Of a stretch of 64,000 nt of DNA, positions 50,309 to 59,070 are shown piece after piece. The position numbers and the translations under genes are program-made. The stretch is from Oscillibacter faecalis_A (GTDB taxonomy: Bacteria > Bacillota > Clostridia > Oscillospirales > Oscillospiraceae). The DNA lies in assembly GCF_029218125.1 (NCBI RefSeq), contig NZ_JARFXX010000011.1, forward strand, positions 1 to 64,000, written 5' to 3'. The notes beneath the pieces are model-generated. The model saw only the letters and a list, made by a program, of their open reading frames with translations. It had not been told where the DNA came from and made no database searches. The first letter of the stretch is position 1. The number at the start of each line of letters is the position of its first letter.

Positions 50309-51373
50309 ATGAAAAAAGGTTATCTTGTTTTGCAGGATGGTCAGGTATTTGAGGGCCTCCGTTTCGGCGCGGAGCACGATACCGTGGGTGAACTGGTGTT
50401 CACCACGGGCATGTGCGGCTATATCGAAACGCTGACGGATCCCAGCTATGCCGGTCAGATCGTTATGCAGACCTATCCGCTTATCGGCAATTACGGCATC
50501 ATCCGGGCCGACTTTGAGGGCCCCTGCTGTGTGAAGGGCTATGTGGTGCGGGAATACTGCGATATGCCCTCCAATTTCCGCACGGACTGCGATCTGGACA
50601 CATTTTTGAAGGAGCAGAGCGTGCCGGGTTTATATGGTGTGGATACCCGGGAACTGACCCGCATCATCCGGGAGCACGGTGTGATGAACGCCGCCATCTG
50701 CGATGAAATTCCCGCTGACCTGACGCCTGTTCGGACCTACGCCGTGACCGGCGTGGTGGAGGCGGTTTCCTGTAAGGCGCCGGTCATCCATCCGGCGGAA
50801 GGGGAGGAGCGGTTCCGGGTGTCCCTGCTGGATTACGGCGCCAAGCGCAACATTGTCCGGGAACTCCAGAAGCGGGGCTGCACCGTGACAGTCCTGCCTG
50901 CGTCCACCTCCGCGGAGGATGTTCTGGCCGCTGATCCTGACGGCATAATGCTCTCCAACGGCCCCGGCGACCCGGCGGAGAATACCTATCAGATCGAGCA
51001 GATTCGCAGGCTTTTGGGAAAAATCCCGATGTTTGGTATCTGCCTTGGCCACCAACTGACAGCTTTGGCCGCCGGAGGCAGCACCTATAAGCTGAAATAT
51101 GGCCACCGGGGCGTAAACCAGCCTGTCCGGGATGTGGCCGGTGTCCGCACCTATATCACCAGCCAGAACCACGGCTACGCTGTGGACAGCGATACGGTGA
51201 AACTGGGCCGGATTCGCTATGCCAACGCCAATGACGGTACCTGCGAGGGTATCGACTACCCGGAGCTGCGGGCGTTTACCGTCCAGTTCCACCCGGAGGC
51301 CTGCACCGGCCCCAAGGATACGTCCTTCCTCTTTGACCGGTTTGTGGAGCTTATGAAAGGCGGTGAGAGGTAA
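50309..51373 (+). CDS. carA: Carbamoyl-phosphate synthase small subunit
   Basis: A 354-aa glutamine amidotransferase subunit. N-terminal domain with FTTGMCGYIETLTDPSYAGQ; class I GATase with nucleophile Cys in FGICLGHQLTALAAG (about 239-253) and the His-Glu pair near VQFHPEA (about 323-329). ATG 50309 is preferred to 50285 because GGGAG lies about 7 bases upstream and homologues start with KKGYLVLQDG. It shares its last base with the first of carB. Confidence 0.97.
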   Translation: MKKGYLVLQDGQVFEGLRFGAEHDTVGELVFTTGMCGYIETLTDPSYAGQIVMQTYPLIGNYGIIRADFEGPCCVKGYVVREYCDMPSNFRTDCDLDTFLKEQSVPGLYGVDTRELTRIIREHGVMNAAICDEIPADLTPVRTYAVTGVVEAVSCKAPVIHPAEGEERFRVSLLDYGAKRNIVRELQKRGCTVTVLPASTSAEDVLAADPDGIMLSNGPGDPAENTYQIEQIRRLLGKIPMFGICLGHQLTALAAGGSTYKLKYGHRGVNQPVRDVAGVRTYITSQNHGYAVDSDTVKLGRIRYANANDGTCEGIDYPELRAFTVQFHPEACTGPKDTSFLFDRFVELMKGGER

Positions 51374-54300
51374 TGCCTCTGGATACTTCTATTAAAAAGG
51401 TCCTTGTTATTGGCTCCGGCCCCATTGTCATCGGGCAGGCCGCCGAGTTTGACTATGCCGGTGCGCAGGCCTGCCGCGTTTTAAAGGAGGCGGGGGTCAA
51501 TGTGGTGTTGTGCAACTCCAACCCCGCCACCATCATGACCGATCAGGCCATGGCGGACGAAATTTATCTGGAGCCCCTGACCACGGAGACCATCAAGCGC
51601 ATCATTAAAAAGGAACGGCCCGACAGCATTCTGGCGGGCCTCGGCGGACAGACCGGCCTGACGCTGGCCATGCAGCTTGACAAGGAGGGCTTTTTGGCCC
51701 AGCAGGGCGTTCGCCTGCTGGGGACGGACGCCAAGACCATTTCCCGGGCCGAGGACAGGGAGCTTTTCAAGGAGGCCATGGCGGAGATCGGCCAGCCGGT
51801 CATTGCCTCGGACATTGCCGAGACGGTGGAGGACGCGCTGGCAGTGGCCGCCCGCATTGGCTATCCTGTCATTGTCCGTCCCGCCTTTACGCTGGGCGGC
51901 GCCGGCGGCGGTGCCGCCGCCAACGAGGCGGAGCTGAGGGTCATTGCACAGACGGGACTGGACGCTTCGCCCATTACACAGATTCTGGTGGAAAAGGCCA
52001 TCTTCGGCTGGAAGGAAATTGAGTTTGAGACCATGCGGGATGGCGTAGGCAACGTCATTGCCGTGTGCTCCATGGAAAACTTTGACCCCGTGGGCGTCCA
52101 TACCGGCGATTCCATTGTGGTTGCCCCCACCCAGACCTTGGCGGACAAGGAGTTCCAGATGCTCCGCAAGGCGTCGCTGGACATCATCACCCACCTTGGC
52201 ATTGTGGGCGGCTGTAATGTGCAGCTTGCTCTGAACCCGGACAGCTTTGAGTACGCGGTCATTGAGGTCAATCCCCGCGTCAGCCGTTCCTCCGCGCTGG
52301 CCTCCAAGGCCACCGGCTATCCCATTGCCAAGATCACCACAAAAATCGCGCTGGGCTACACGCTGGACGAAATCAAAAATGACATCACCGGCAAGACCTG
52401 CGCCTGCTTTGAGCCGACGCTGGACTATATCGTGGTCAAAATGCCGAAGTGGCCCTTTGATAAGTTTGCCGATGCCAGCCGCACGCTGGGAACGCAGATG
52501 AAGGCCACCGGCGAGGTCATGGCCATTGCCCCCAGCTTTGAAATGGCGCTGATGAAGGCGGTCCGGGGCGCAGAGGTGGGACTGGACAGCCTGAACCGCA
52601 AGCGGGACGCAGAAGACACCGCGCCTATCTGGGAGCGGCTGCGCCGGGTGGATGACCACCGGCTGTTCACGGTGTTCGAGGCGTTGAAGGCCGGCGTCTC
52701 CGTGGACGAGATCTTCGGCATCACCCGCATTGACCGCTGGTTCCTCTCCAAGCTGAAAAAAATGGCGGACTTTGAAAAGACACTGGCGGCCGACGGTCTG
52801 ACGGAGGCACATTATGAGGCCGGAAAGCGCATGGGCTATCCCGACGAGACGCTGCTGCGCCTCTCCGGCGCAAAGGCTCTGCCTTGCCCGCACAGAGACG
52901 CCGTTTACAAGATGGTGGACACCTGCGGCGCGGAGTTTGACGCCGAAACGCCCTATTTCTATTCTACCTTTGACAAGTTCTGCGAGTCCCGGACCTTCCC
53001 CCGCAGCGGCAAGCCGGTGATTATGGTGCTTGGCTCCGGCCCCATCCGTATCGGGCAGGGCATTGAGTTTGACTATTCCTCCGTGCACTGCGTCTGGACG
53101 CTGAAGGAGCTGGGCTATGAGGTGGTCATCGTCAACAACAACCCGGAGACTGTTTCCACGGACTATGATACCGCCGACCGGCTGTACTTCGAGCCGCTGT
53201 GCCCCGAGGATGTCATGCACATCATCGAGGTGGAAAAGCCGGTGGGCGTTGTGGTGGCCTTCGGCGGCCAGACGGCCATCAAGCTGACGAAATTCCTTGA
53301 CAGCCACGGCATCCCCATCCTCGGCACCAGCGCGGAATCCATCGACATGGCGGAGGACCGGGAGCGGTTTGACGCGCTGCTGGAGCGCTTTTCCATCAAG
53401 CGTCCGCAGGGCCGGGGCATCACCGGAATGCAGGAGGCGCTGGACGCCGCCCACGAGCTGGGCTATCCCGTTCTGCTGCGCCCCAGTTATGTCATCGGCG
53501 GGCAGAACATGGTCATTGCCCATAACGATGAGGATGTGCGGACCTATATGGAGGTCATTCTCTCCGGCAAGATCGAAAACCCGGTGCTGGTGGACCAGTA
53601 CCTCATGGGTAAGGAGCTGGAGGTAGACGTTATCTCCGACGGAAAGGATGTGCTGATTCCCGGCGTCATGCAGCACATTGAGCGCACCGGTGTCCATTCC
53701 GGCGACTCCATTGCCGTTTACCCGCCGTTTTCCATCGGCGATAAGATGCTCAAGACCATTGTGGACTGCTCGGAAAAGCTGGCCCTGTCTCTGGGAACCC
53801 ATGGCCTCATCAATATTCAGTATCTGATCTACCAGAACGAGCTGTACGTCATCGAGGTCAATCCCCGGGCCAGCCGCACCGTGCCGTATATCTCCAAGGT
53901 AACAGGCGTGCCGATGGTGGACATCGCCACGCGGGTCATGGTGGGTCAGTCGTTGGCCTCTCTTGGCTACGGCACGGGGCTGTACCGGCAGCCACCCTAT
54001 GTGGCGGTGAAGGTGCCGGTATTCTCCTTTGAAAAGCTGACGGACGCCAATGCCGCCCTCTCCCCGGAGATGAAATCCACCGGCGAGGTGCTGGGCCTTG
54101 GCAAAAATATGCAGGAGGCGCTGTTCAAGGGCCTTGTCTCTGCCGGCTACAAGGTGGAAAAGGAGGCTCGGGGTGGCGTGCTGATCTCCGTGAACCACCG
54201 GGACCAGCCGGAGGTGGTGGACATCGCCCGAAAGCTCAGCGAAATGGGCTTCAAGCTCTATGCCACTGAGGGCACCGCCATTGAGATTGCCCGGCTGGGC

Positions 54301-55410
54301 ACGGATGTGGAGATCGTGGGAAAGCTGGGCCGGGATAACCGGGTGTTCCAGCTTTTGGAAAACGGCCGTATCGACTATGTGATTCTCACCGGCTCCACCG
54401 AGCCTACCTATATCCGGGATTTCATCCACCTGAATCATCGCTGCGTTCAGTTGGGGATTCCCTGCCTGACCTCGCTGGATACCGCCAACGCGCTGACGGA
54501 TATTCTGGCCAGCCGCTACAACCAGCGCAACACGGAGCTGATCGACATCTGCCATCTCCGCGCCCAGCGCCAGAGCTTCCGTTTTGCCAAGTTGCAGACC
54601 TGCGGCAATGACTATATCGTGCTGGAGAACTTCCACGGGGAGATCACCTGCCCGGAGTCGCTGTGCGTGACGTTCTGCGACCGGCACTACGGCATCGGCG
54701 CCGACGGAATTGTGCTTATCGAAGGCTCCAATCAGGCGGACGCCCGTATCCGGCTGTTCAAGGCGGATGGAAGCGAGGACCCAATGTCCGGCAACGCGCT
54801 GCGGTGCGTCGGCAAATATCTGTACGATAACGGCATTGCGGTCCGGGAGGACCTGCGGCTGGAAACGGATACCGGCATTCGGGCCGTGCATCTCTATACC
54901 ACCAACGGCAAGGTCACCTCTGCCAGCGGCGATATGGGCCGCGCCCTTTTGAATACGGCGGCGCTGCGGTTTGAGATTCCCGAAAAATCCGTGGTAGACT
55001 ACCCGGTGTCCATCGGCGGACAGTCCTTCAATGTCACCTGTGTGGACCTTGGCAGCCCGCACTGCGTAGTGTTCTGCCCCCGGGTGGATGATGTGGATGT
55101 GGCGCTGCTGGGCCCCCGCTTTGAGCGGGCGCCCTATTTCCGGGAGCGGGTCAACACGGAGTTCATTCGCGTGGTCAATCCCAGCACCATCAAGATGCGG
55201 GTCTGGGAGCGGGGCAGCGGAGAGACCATGGCCTGCGGTTCCGGCGCCTGCGCCGCGGTGGTGGCCGCCGTGGCCAACGGCCTATGTGAAAAGGGGAAGG
55301 ATGTGACTGTTCGGGTCAAGGGCGGCGATCTGGTGGTGAACTACACCGATGAGCGCATCACCCTGACCGGCGATGCCAAGCTGGTCTACACCGGTGAGGC
55401 GGTCTATTGA
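51373..55410 (+). CDS. carB: CarB-DapF fusion: carbamoyl-phosphate synthase large subunit with diaminopimelate-epimerase-like domain
   Basis: A 1345-aa fusion. Residues 1 to about 1055 are a normal CarB: two ATP-grasp halves each opening with GSGPI.IGQ (12-20 and about 554-562), and the C-terminal MGS regulatory domain (about 930-1055). After a short linker, residues about 1069-1345 are a DapF fold: FAKLQTCGNDYIVLENF, DRHYGIGADGIVLIE, NPSTIKMRVWERGSGETMAC. Of the two catalytic cysteines, the second is kept (Cys1288 in ACGSGAC) but the first, expected in C-G-N-G/A-x-R, is Ser1139 (PMSGNALRC). The frame is continuous with no internal ribosome site needed. CarB makes carbamoyl phosphate; whether the tail racemises DAP is doubtful. 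Confidence 0.95.
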   Translation: MPLDTSIKKVLVIGSGPIVIGQAAEFDYAGAQACRVLKEAGVNVVLCNSNPATIMTDQAMADEIYLEPLTTETIKRIIKKERPDSILAGLGGQTGLTLAMQLDKEGFLAQQGVRLLGTDAKTISRAEDRELFKEAMAEIGQPVIASDIAETVEDALAVAARIGYPVIVRPAFTLGGAGGGAAANEAELRVIAQTGLDASPITQILVEKAIFGWKEIEFETMRDGVGNVIAVCSMENFDPVGVHTGDSIVVAPTQTLADKEFQMLRKASLDIITHLGIVGGCNVQLALNPDSFEYAVIEVNPRVSRSSALASKATGYPIAKITTKIALGYTLDEIKNDITGKTCACFEPTLDYIVVKMPKWPFDKFADASRTLGTQMKATGEVMAIAPSFEMALMKAVRGAEVGLDSLNRKRDAEDTAPIWERLRRVDDHRLFTVFEALKAGVSVDEIFGITRIDRWFLSKLKKMADFEKTLAADGLTEAHYEAGKRMGYPDETLLRLSGAKALPCPHRDAVYKMVDTCGAEFDAETPYFYSTFDKFCESRTFPRSGKPVIMVLGSGPIRIGQGIEFDYSSVHCVWTLKELGYEVVIVNNNPETVSTDYDTADRLYFEPLCPEDVMHIIEVEKPVGVVVAFGGQTAIKLTKFLDSHGIPILGTSAESIDMAEDRERFDALLERFSIKRPQGRGITGMQEALDAAHELGYPVLLRPSYVIGGQNMVIAHNDEDVRTYMEVILSGKIENPVLVDQYLMGKELEVDVISDGKDVLIPGVMQHIERTGVHSGDSIAVYPPFSIGDKMLKTIVDCSEKLALSLGTHGLINIQYLIYQNELYVIEVNPRASRTVPYISKVTGVPMVDIATRVMVGQSLASLGYGTGLYRQPPYVAVKVPVFSFEKLTDANAALSPEMKSTGEVLGLGKNMQEALFKGLVSAGYKVEKEARGGVLISVNHRDQPEVVDIARKLSEMGFKLYATEGTAIEIARLGTDVEIVGKLGRDNRVFQLLENGRIDYVILTGSTEPTYIRDFIHLNHRCVQLGIPCLTSLDTANALTDILASRYNQRNTELIDICHLRAQRQSFRFAKLQTCGNDYIVLENFHGEITCPESLCVTFCDRHYGIGADGIVLIEGSNQADARIRLFKADGSEDPMSGNALRCVGKYLYDNGIAVREDLRLETDTGIRAVHLYTTNGKVTSASGDMGRALLNTAALRFEIPEKSVVDYPVSIGGQSFNVTCVDLGSPHCVVFCPRVDDVDVALLGPRFERAPYFRERVNTEFIRVVNPSTIKMRVWERGSGETMACGSGACAAVVAAVANGLCEKGKDVTVRVKGGDLVVNYTDERITLTGDAKLVYTGEAVY

Positions 55411-55424
55411 TAAAATGATGAAAG

Positions 55425-55462
55425 CAAGGCCCCCGGCTCGAAAGAGCCGGGGGCCTTGTACG
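55425..55462. terminator. Terminator of the pyr operon
   Basis: Fourteen-base perfect arms CAAGGCCCCCGGCT/AGCCGGGGGCCTTG with a 6-base loop. Confidence 0.9.
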
Positions 55463-55569
55463 TTTTGAAAGTAAATTTCAATGAATCCGTATGGGACAGG
55501 GCGGCAGGGGAGCGCCGCTGCCGAAAATATACTGGATTTCAACAAAATTATTTGACAAGCGATTTTGCA

Positions 55570-56394
55570 TTACAGCTTTTGAAAGACGTGGATGTGGAAG
55601 GACGCCTGACAGTTCAGTGTCTCCAACTGCTCCATCCGCTCCACGCCCGCCCTGGGGGTTTTCCAGCAGTAGGGCGTCATTTGGAACAGGGCGCGGATAT
55701 CCGCCGGGGAGGTTAGGTGCAGCGTGAAGTCCACTGGAATAATCGCCTCATAGGAAAAGCCCTCATAGGGCGTTTCTTTTTCCTCGTTGGGATACGGACG
55801 GTCATAAAGCACCTGTTTCAGTTCCCACAGGTGTTTGGCACCCGGCACTACATAGAGGAAATGCCCACCGGGCTTTAAGACCCGGCGGAATTCGTCAATG
55901 GCCAGCGGGGAAAAGCAGTCCAGCAGAAGGTCCGCCGCCTCATCGGCAAAGGGAAGATGGAAACAGGAGGCCACGGCCAGCTCCACGTATTTTTCCCGCT
56001 TGGCCGCCAGACGCAAAATGGAGCGGGAGATATCGATACCCGCCATTTTGGGTAGTTTCCCGGCCACAGCCAGCGCCTGCCGGATGCCGGAGGTGTAGTA
56101 GCCCTCGCCGCAGCCGGCGTCCAAAATCACCGGTCCTTCGTCAGGAAGGGTGTTGATCCAATTACAAATCGTATTGAGCAGTGGACTGTAATACCCTTTG
56201 GATAGGAAATCCCGTCGGGCAGCCGCCATGGCCTTATCGTCGCCGGGATCGGCGGAGTGCTTGCGGTTCGGCGGCAGCAGGTAGGTGTAGCCCTCCTTGG
56301 CGATATCATAGCTGTGGCCGCCGGGGCAACGGTACACCCGCTCCTCCCGCTCCAGCGGCGCCCCGCAGACGGGGCAGCAGAAAAGAGAGGTCAT
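55570..56394 (-). CDS. rlmA: 23S rRNA (guanine-N1)-methyltransferase RlmA-like
   Basis: A 274-aa methyltransferase. N-terminal zinc finger FCCPVCGAPL...YRCPGGHSYD (Cys-x2-Cys and Cys-x3-His, about 5-28), the RlmA-typical YTYLLPPNRKHSADPGDD, then SAM-binding ILDAGCGEGYYT (about 93-104). Modifies G745/G748 of 23S rRNA helix 35 in relatives, where it can influence macrolide sensitivity. It overlaps the MATE gene by 4 bases (minus strand), so the two are coupled. Confidence 0.9.
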   Translation of the reverse strand: MTSLFCCPVCGAPLEREERVYRCPGGHSYDIAKEGYTYLLPPNRKHSADPGDDKAMAAARRDFLSKGYYSPLLNTICNWINTLPDEGPVILDAGCGEGYYTSGIRQALAVAGKLPKMAGIDISRSILRLAAKREKYVELAVASCFHLPFADEAADLLLDCFSPLAIDEFRRVLKPGGHFLYVVPGAKHLWELKQVLYDRPYPNEEKETPYEGFSYEAIIPVDFTLHLTSPADIRALFQMTPYCWKTPRAGVERMEQLETLNCQASFHIHVFQKL

Positions 56395-57776
56395 GGTTCC
56401 AGCTCCTTTGTTACATCATGAATCCACTTGCCGCTGTGGATGCGGTGCAGACCGAAGGGCACCTTCAGCGCCGACTCCATGGCCATGACAAAGCAGAACA
56501 GGGCAATGGGCGCGTGGAGAATCAGTCCCAGCAGCACCAGCAGGGGCAGCGTAAAGAGCCACAGGGGCAGCAGGTCAATGAGCATGGCCGCCCGCACATC
56601 GCCGCCGCCCCGGAGTACGCCGACAATGCCGGTAGTGGCAAAGGCGTGGAGCGGCGCGGATAGGGAGTAGCAGATCATCATGGTCACGCACAAAGAGGCC
56701 GACACGGCGGACATGGAGAACAGGGGCAGCACATGGGGCTGGAGCACCAGCCAGAATAAGAGCTGCTCCACAACGGCCACGCCAAGGCCGGTGCAGAACG
56801 CCACGAAGATCAGCGCACGGCCGATGTCATAGGCGTTTTTGCCGCCCATGCCCACCTCCTTGCCGACGATCACGGCAGCGGCCGCCGCCACACCGAAAAT
56901 GGCTACCGTCACCATCTTGTCGATGTTGCCGGCCACGGTGTAGGCGGAAATAAGGTCTGTGCTGCCCGCCATGTGGCCCATGATAACGGTGTATAGAGAG
57001 GTACCGGTGCCCCACAGAGTCTCATTGAGCAGCACCGGCGTGGAAAACTTCACGAAGCTGCGGAAAATGGCCTTTCCGGGACGGAGAATGCAGGCGGGCA
57101 TCAGCGGCATCCGCTTGCAGTGAAGGGCGTAGGTGACCGAAATGATAAATTCCACCACCCGGGAGAAAAACGTTGCCACGGCGGCGCCGGTGATTCCCAG
57201 CGCGGGAAGGCCCAGCTTGCCGAAAATGAGCACGTAGTTGCCTACCGTGTTGCATACGGTGGAAATGGCGAACACCGTCATGCCAAAGCGGGGATTTTCA
57301 ATGCTGCGCTGCATTCCGATATAGATGGAGGACAGAGAGTTGAGAATATAGGAAAAGCCCACGATGCGGATATAGGGCGTACCCAGCTCCACAAGGCGGA
57401 GATTGTCCGTGATGAGCAGGAGCACCTGCCGGGGGAAGAAGCCCATGATCAGGGCGCAGAGTGTGGAGATGCCGCCGGCCACAAAAAAGCCGATTCCCAT
57501 GACCCGGTTGATGGCCTCCCGGTCGCCCCGTCCCCAGAACTGGCTGATGAGAACACTGGAGCCGCTTTGCAGACCGAAGACAATGAGCTGGATGATATAG
57601 ATGGGTACGTTGGACACGGTGACAGCGGACATCTGCTCCTGTCCCACAAGGCCCACCATAAAGGTGTCCATGAAGCCAAGGGAGGTGGTGATAAGATTTT
57701 GCAGCACTACCGGCATTGCCAGCGCGAAGACCCGCTTGTAAAAGCCCGGCTCCCGGTGAAGATAGTTGAAATTCAT
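56391..57776 (-). CDS. MATE family efflux transporter
   Basis: A 461-aa, 12-helix multidrug/Na+(H+) antiporter. Two pseudo-repeats: the first opens FALAMPVVLQNLITTSLGFM (about 17-36), GLVGQEQMSAVTVSNVPIYI; the second around 245-265 with LLNETLWGTGTSLYTVIMGH and later SLSAPLHAFATTGIVGVLRGGG. Complete. Substrate not inferable. It lies between the cysteine desulfurase (26 bases upstream on the minus strand) and rlmA. Confidence 0.94.
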   Translation of the reverse strand: MNFNYLHREPGFYKRVFALAMPVVLQNLITTSLGFMDTFMVGLVGQEQMSAVTVSNVPIYIIQLIVFGLQSGSSVLISQFWGRGDREAINRVMGIGFFVAGGISTLCALIMGFFPRQVLLLITDNLRLVELGTPYIRIVGFSYILNSLSSIYIGMQRSIENPRFGMTVFAISTVCNTVGNYVLIFGKLGLPALGITGAAVATFFSRVVEFIISVTYALHCKRMPLMPACILRPGKAIFRSFVKFSTPVLLNETLWGTGTSLYTVIMGHMAGSTDLISAYTVAGNIDKMVTVAIFGVAAAAAVIVGKEVGMGGKNAYDIGRALIFVAFCTGLGVAVVEQLLFWLVLQPHVLPLFSMSAVSASLCVTMMICYSLSAPLHAFATTGIVGVLRGGGDVRAAMLIDLLPLWLFTLPLLVLLGLILHAPIALFCFVMAMESALKVPFGLHRIHSGKWIHDVTKELEP

Positions 57777-57802
57777 AGCTTGTGTTGTTTCCTCAGAAAA
57801 GA

Positions 57803-58936
57803 TTACAGCATCGGCATCCGGGTATCGTGATGGCGGTGCAGCGCCTCAACGCAGGCGTCGATTTCCTCAAAGGTGGTCTCCGGGCCGAAGCTCAGCCGGA
57901 TGACGCCGGCGGCCACCCGCTTTGGCAGCTTCAGCGCCGCTACCACCTGACTGGCCTTGCCCTGATGGCAGGCGGAGCCGGCGGAAATGCAGATTCCCTG
58001 ACTGCCAAGGTCCGTGACGATATTCTGGCTGGGCCAGCCCTCCAGCGCTACGGACAGCACGTGGGGTGCCTTACCGTCCCCAATGAGGCGAAGGTCCGGG
58101 ATGGCAGTGAGCTGTTCAATGGCATAGGCTTTGATGTCCGCCATGTGCCGGAGCTTGTCCGCAAGACTGTCCTGCCGCAGTTCTACGGCCTTGGCAAAGC
58201 CCGCGATTTGCGCGGTGGGCTCTGTGCCGGAGCGCAGACCCATCTCCTGTCCGCCGCCGGGAAGCAGCGGCCGGGGCTCCCGCACCCGGGGACCGATGTA
58301 CAGTGCGCCGATGCCCTTGGGGCCGCCGACCTTGTGGCCGGAGATGGTGATAAAGTCCGCCCCCAGCGTTTTCGCGGAGAAGGGGACCTTCAAAAAGCCC
58401 TGCACCGCGTCGGTGTGGAGCAGCGTTTTTTCATTGACCGCCTTCAGCCCCCGGGCGATCTCCGCAATGGGATAGATATTGCCAAGCTCGTTGTTTACCA
58501 TCATAACGGACACCAGCGCCGTGTCCGGCCGCACTGCCGAGAGCACGGCCTCTGCGGAAATGTCGCCGTTTGCGTCCGGCAGAAGGCGGGTGACCTCCCA
58601 GCCCTCCTGCTCTAACTGGCGGCAGCAGTTCAGCACGGCATGGTGCTCTACGGCGGTGGTGACGATGTGGCGGCCCACCCGGCGGTTGTGCCAGCAGGCG
58701 GCGCGGAGGGCCCAGTTGTCCCCCTCCGTTCCGCAGGAGGTGAAAAAGAGCCGCCCCGGCTCACAGCCCACCGCCTGTGCCACCGTGGCCCGCCACGCCT
58801 CCACGCGGCGCTTCATTTCAAGGCCCATGGGGTATTGGGCGCTGGGATTGCCGAATTGCTCGGTGAGAACAGCATACATAACGTCCGCCACGGCCCGGGG
58901 AACCGGCGTAGTGGCGGCGTGATCCAGATAGACCAT
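57803..58936 (-). CDS. Cysteine desulfurase (NifS/IscS-like)
   Basis: A 377-aa class V aminotransferase-fold PLP enzyme that mobilises sulfur from cysteine. VYLDHAATTPVP at the N-terminus, PLP lysine in ITISGHKVGGPKG (about 194-206), and the catalytic Cys loop ISAGSACHQGKASQV (about 322-336). ATG 58936 has AGGAGG upstream, and family alignment starts here rather than at 58969. It is divergent from mtaB, a sulfur-inserting tRNA enzyme, and thiouridine or Fe-S supply is a plausible link. No scaffold (iscU) gene is adjacent. Confidence 0.94.
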   Translation of the reverse strand: MVYLDHAATTPVPRAVADVMYAVLTEQFGNPSAQYPMGLEMKRRVEAWRATVAQAVGCEPGRLFFTSCGTEGDNWALRAACWHNRRVGRHIVTTAVEHHAVLNCCRQLEQEGWEVTRLLPDANGDISAEAVLSAVRPDTALVSVMMVNNELGNIYPIAEIARGLKAVNEKTLLHTDAVQGFLKVPFSAKTLGADFITISGHKVGGPKGIGALYIGPRVREPRPLLPGGGQEMGLRSGTEPTAQIAGFAKAVELRQDSLADKLRHMADIKAYAIEQLTAIPDLRLIGDGKAPHVLSVALEGWPSQNIVTDLGSQGICISAGSACHQGKASQVVAALKLPKRVAAGVIRLSFGPETTFEEIDACVEALHRHHDTRMPML

Positions 58937-59006
58937 AAAAACCTCCTCTTGCCCAAACGGGAAAAGCAACGTATAATAAAAGAGAAATGATATAGAGTCA
59001 TAGACT

Positions 59007-59037
59007 TTGACAATACAACAGCGTAATTACTTATTAT
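59007..59037 (+). promoter_or_regulatory. Candidate promoter of mtaB
   Basis: TTGACA (59007-59012) with TATTAT at 59032-59037; the 19-base spacer is long. Confidence 0.4.
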
Positions 59038-59070
59038 AAAAGAAACGTTTTCAAAACGCAAGGAGAAACT

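Noticed and set aside
51481..55062. A 1193-codon open frame antisense to carB
   Set aside because: It is a by-product of G/C-rich third positions in carB; composition is His/Gln/Arg-rich without domain motifs, and the sense strand is clearly CarB-DapF.
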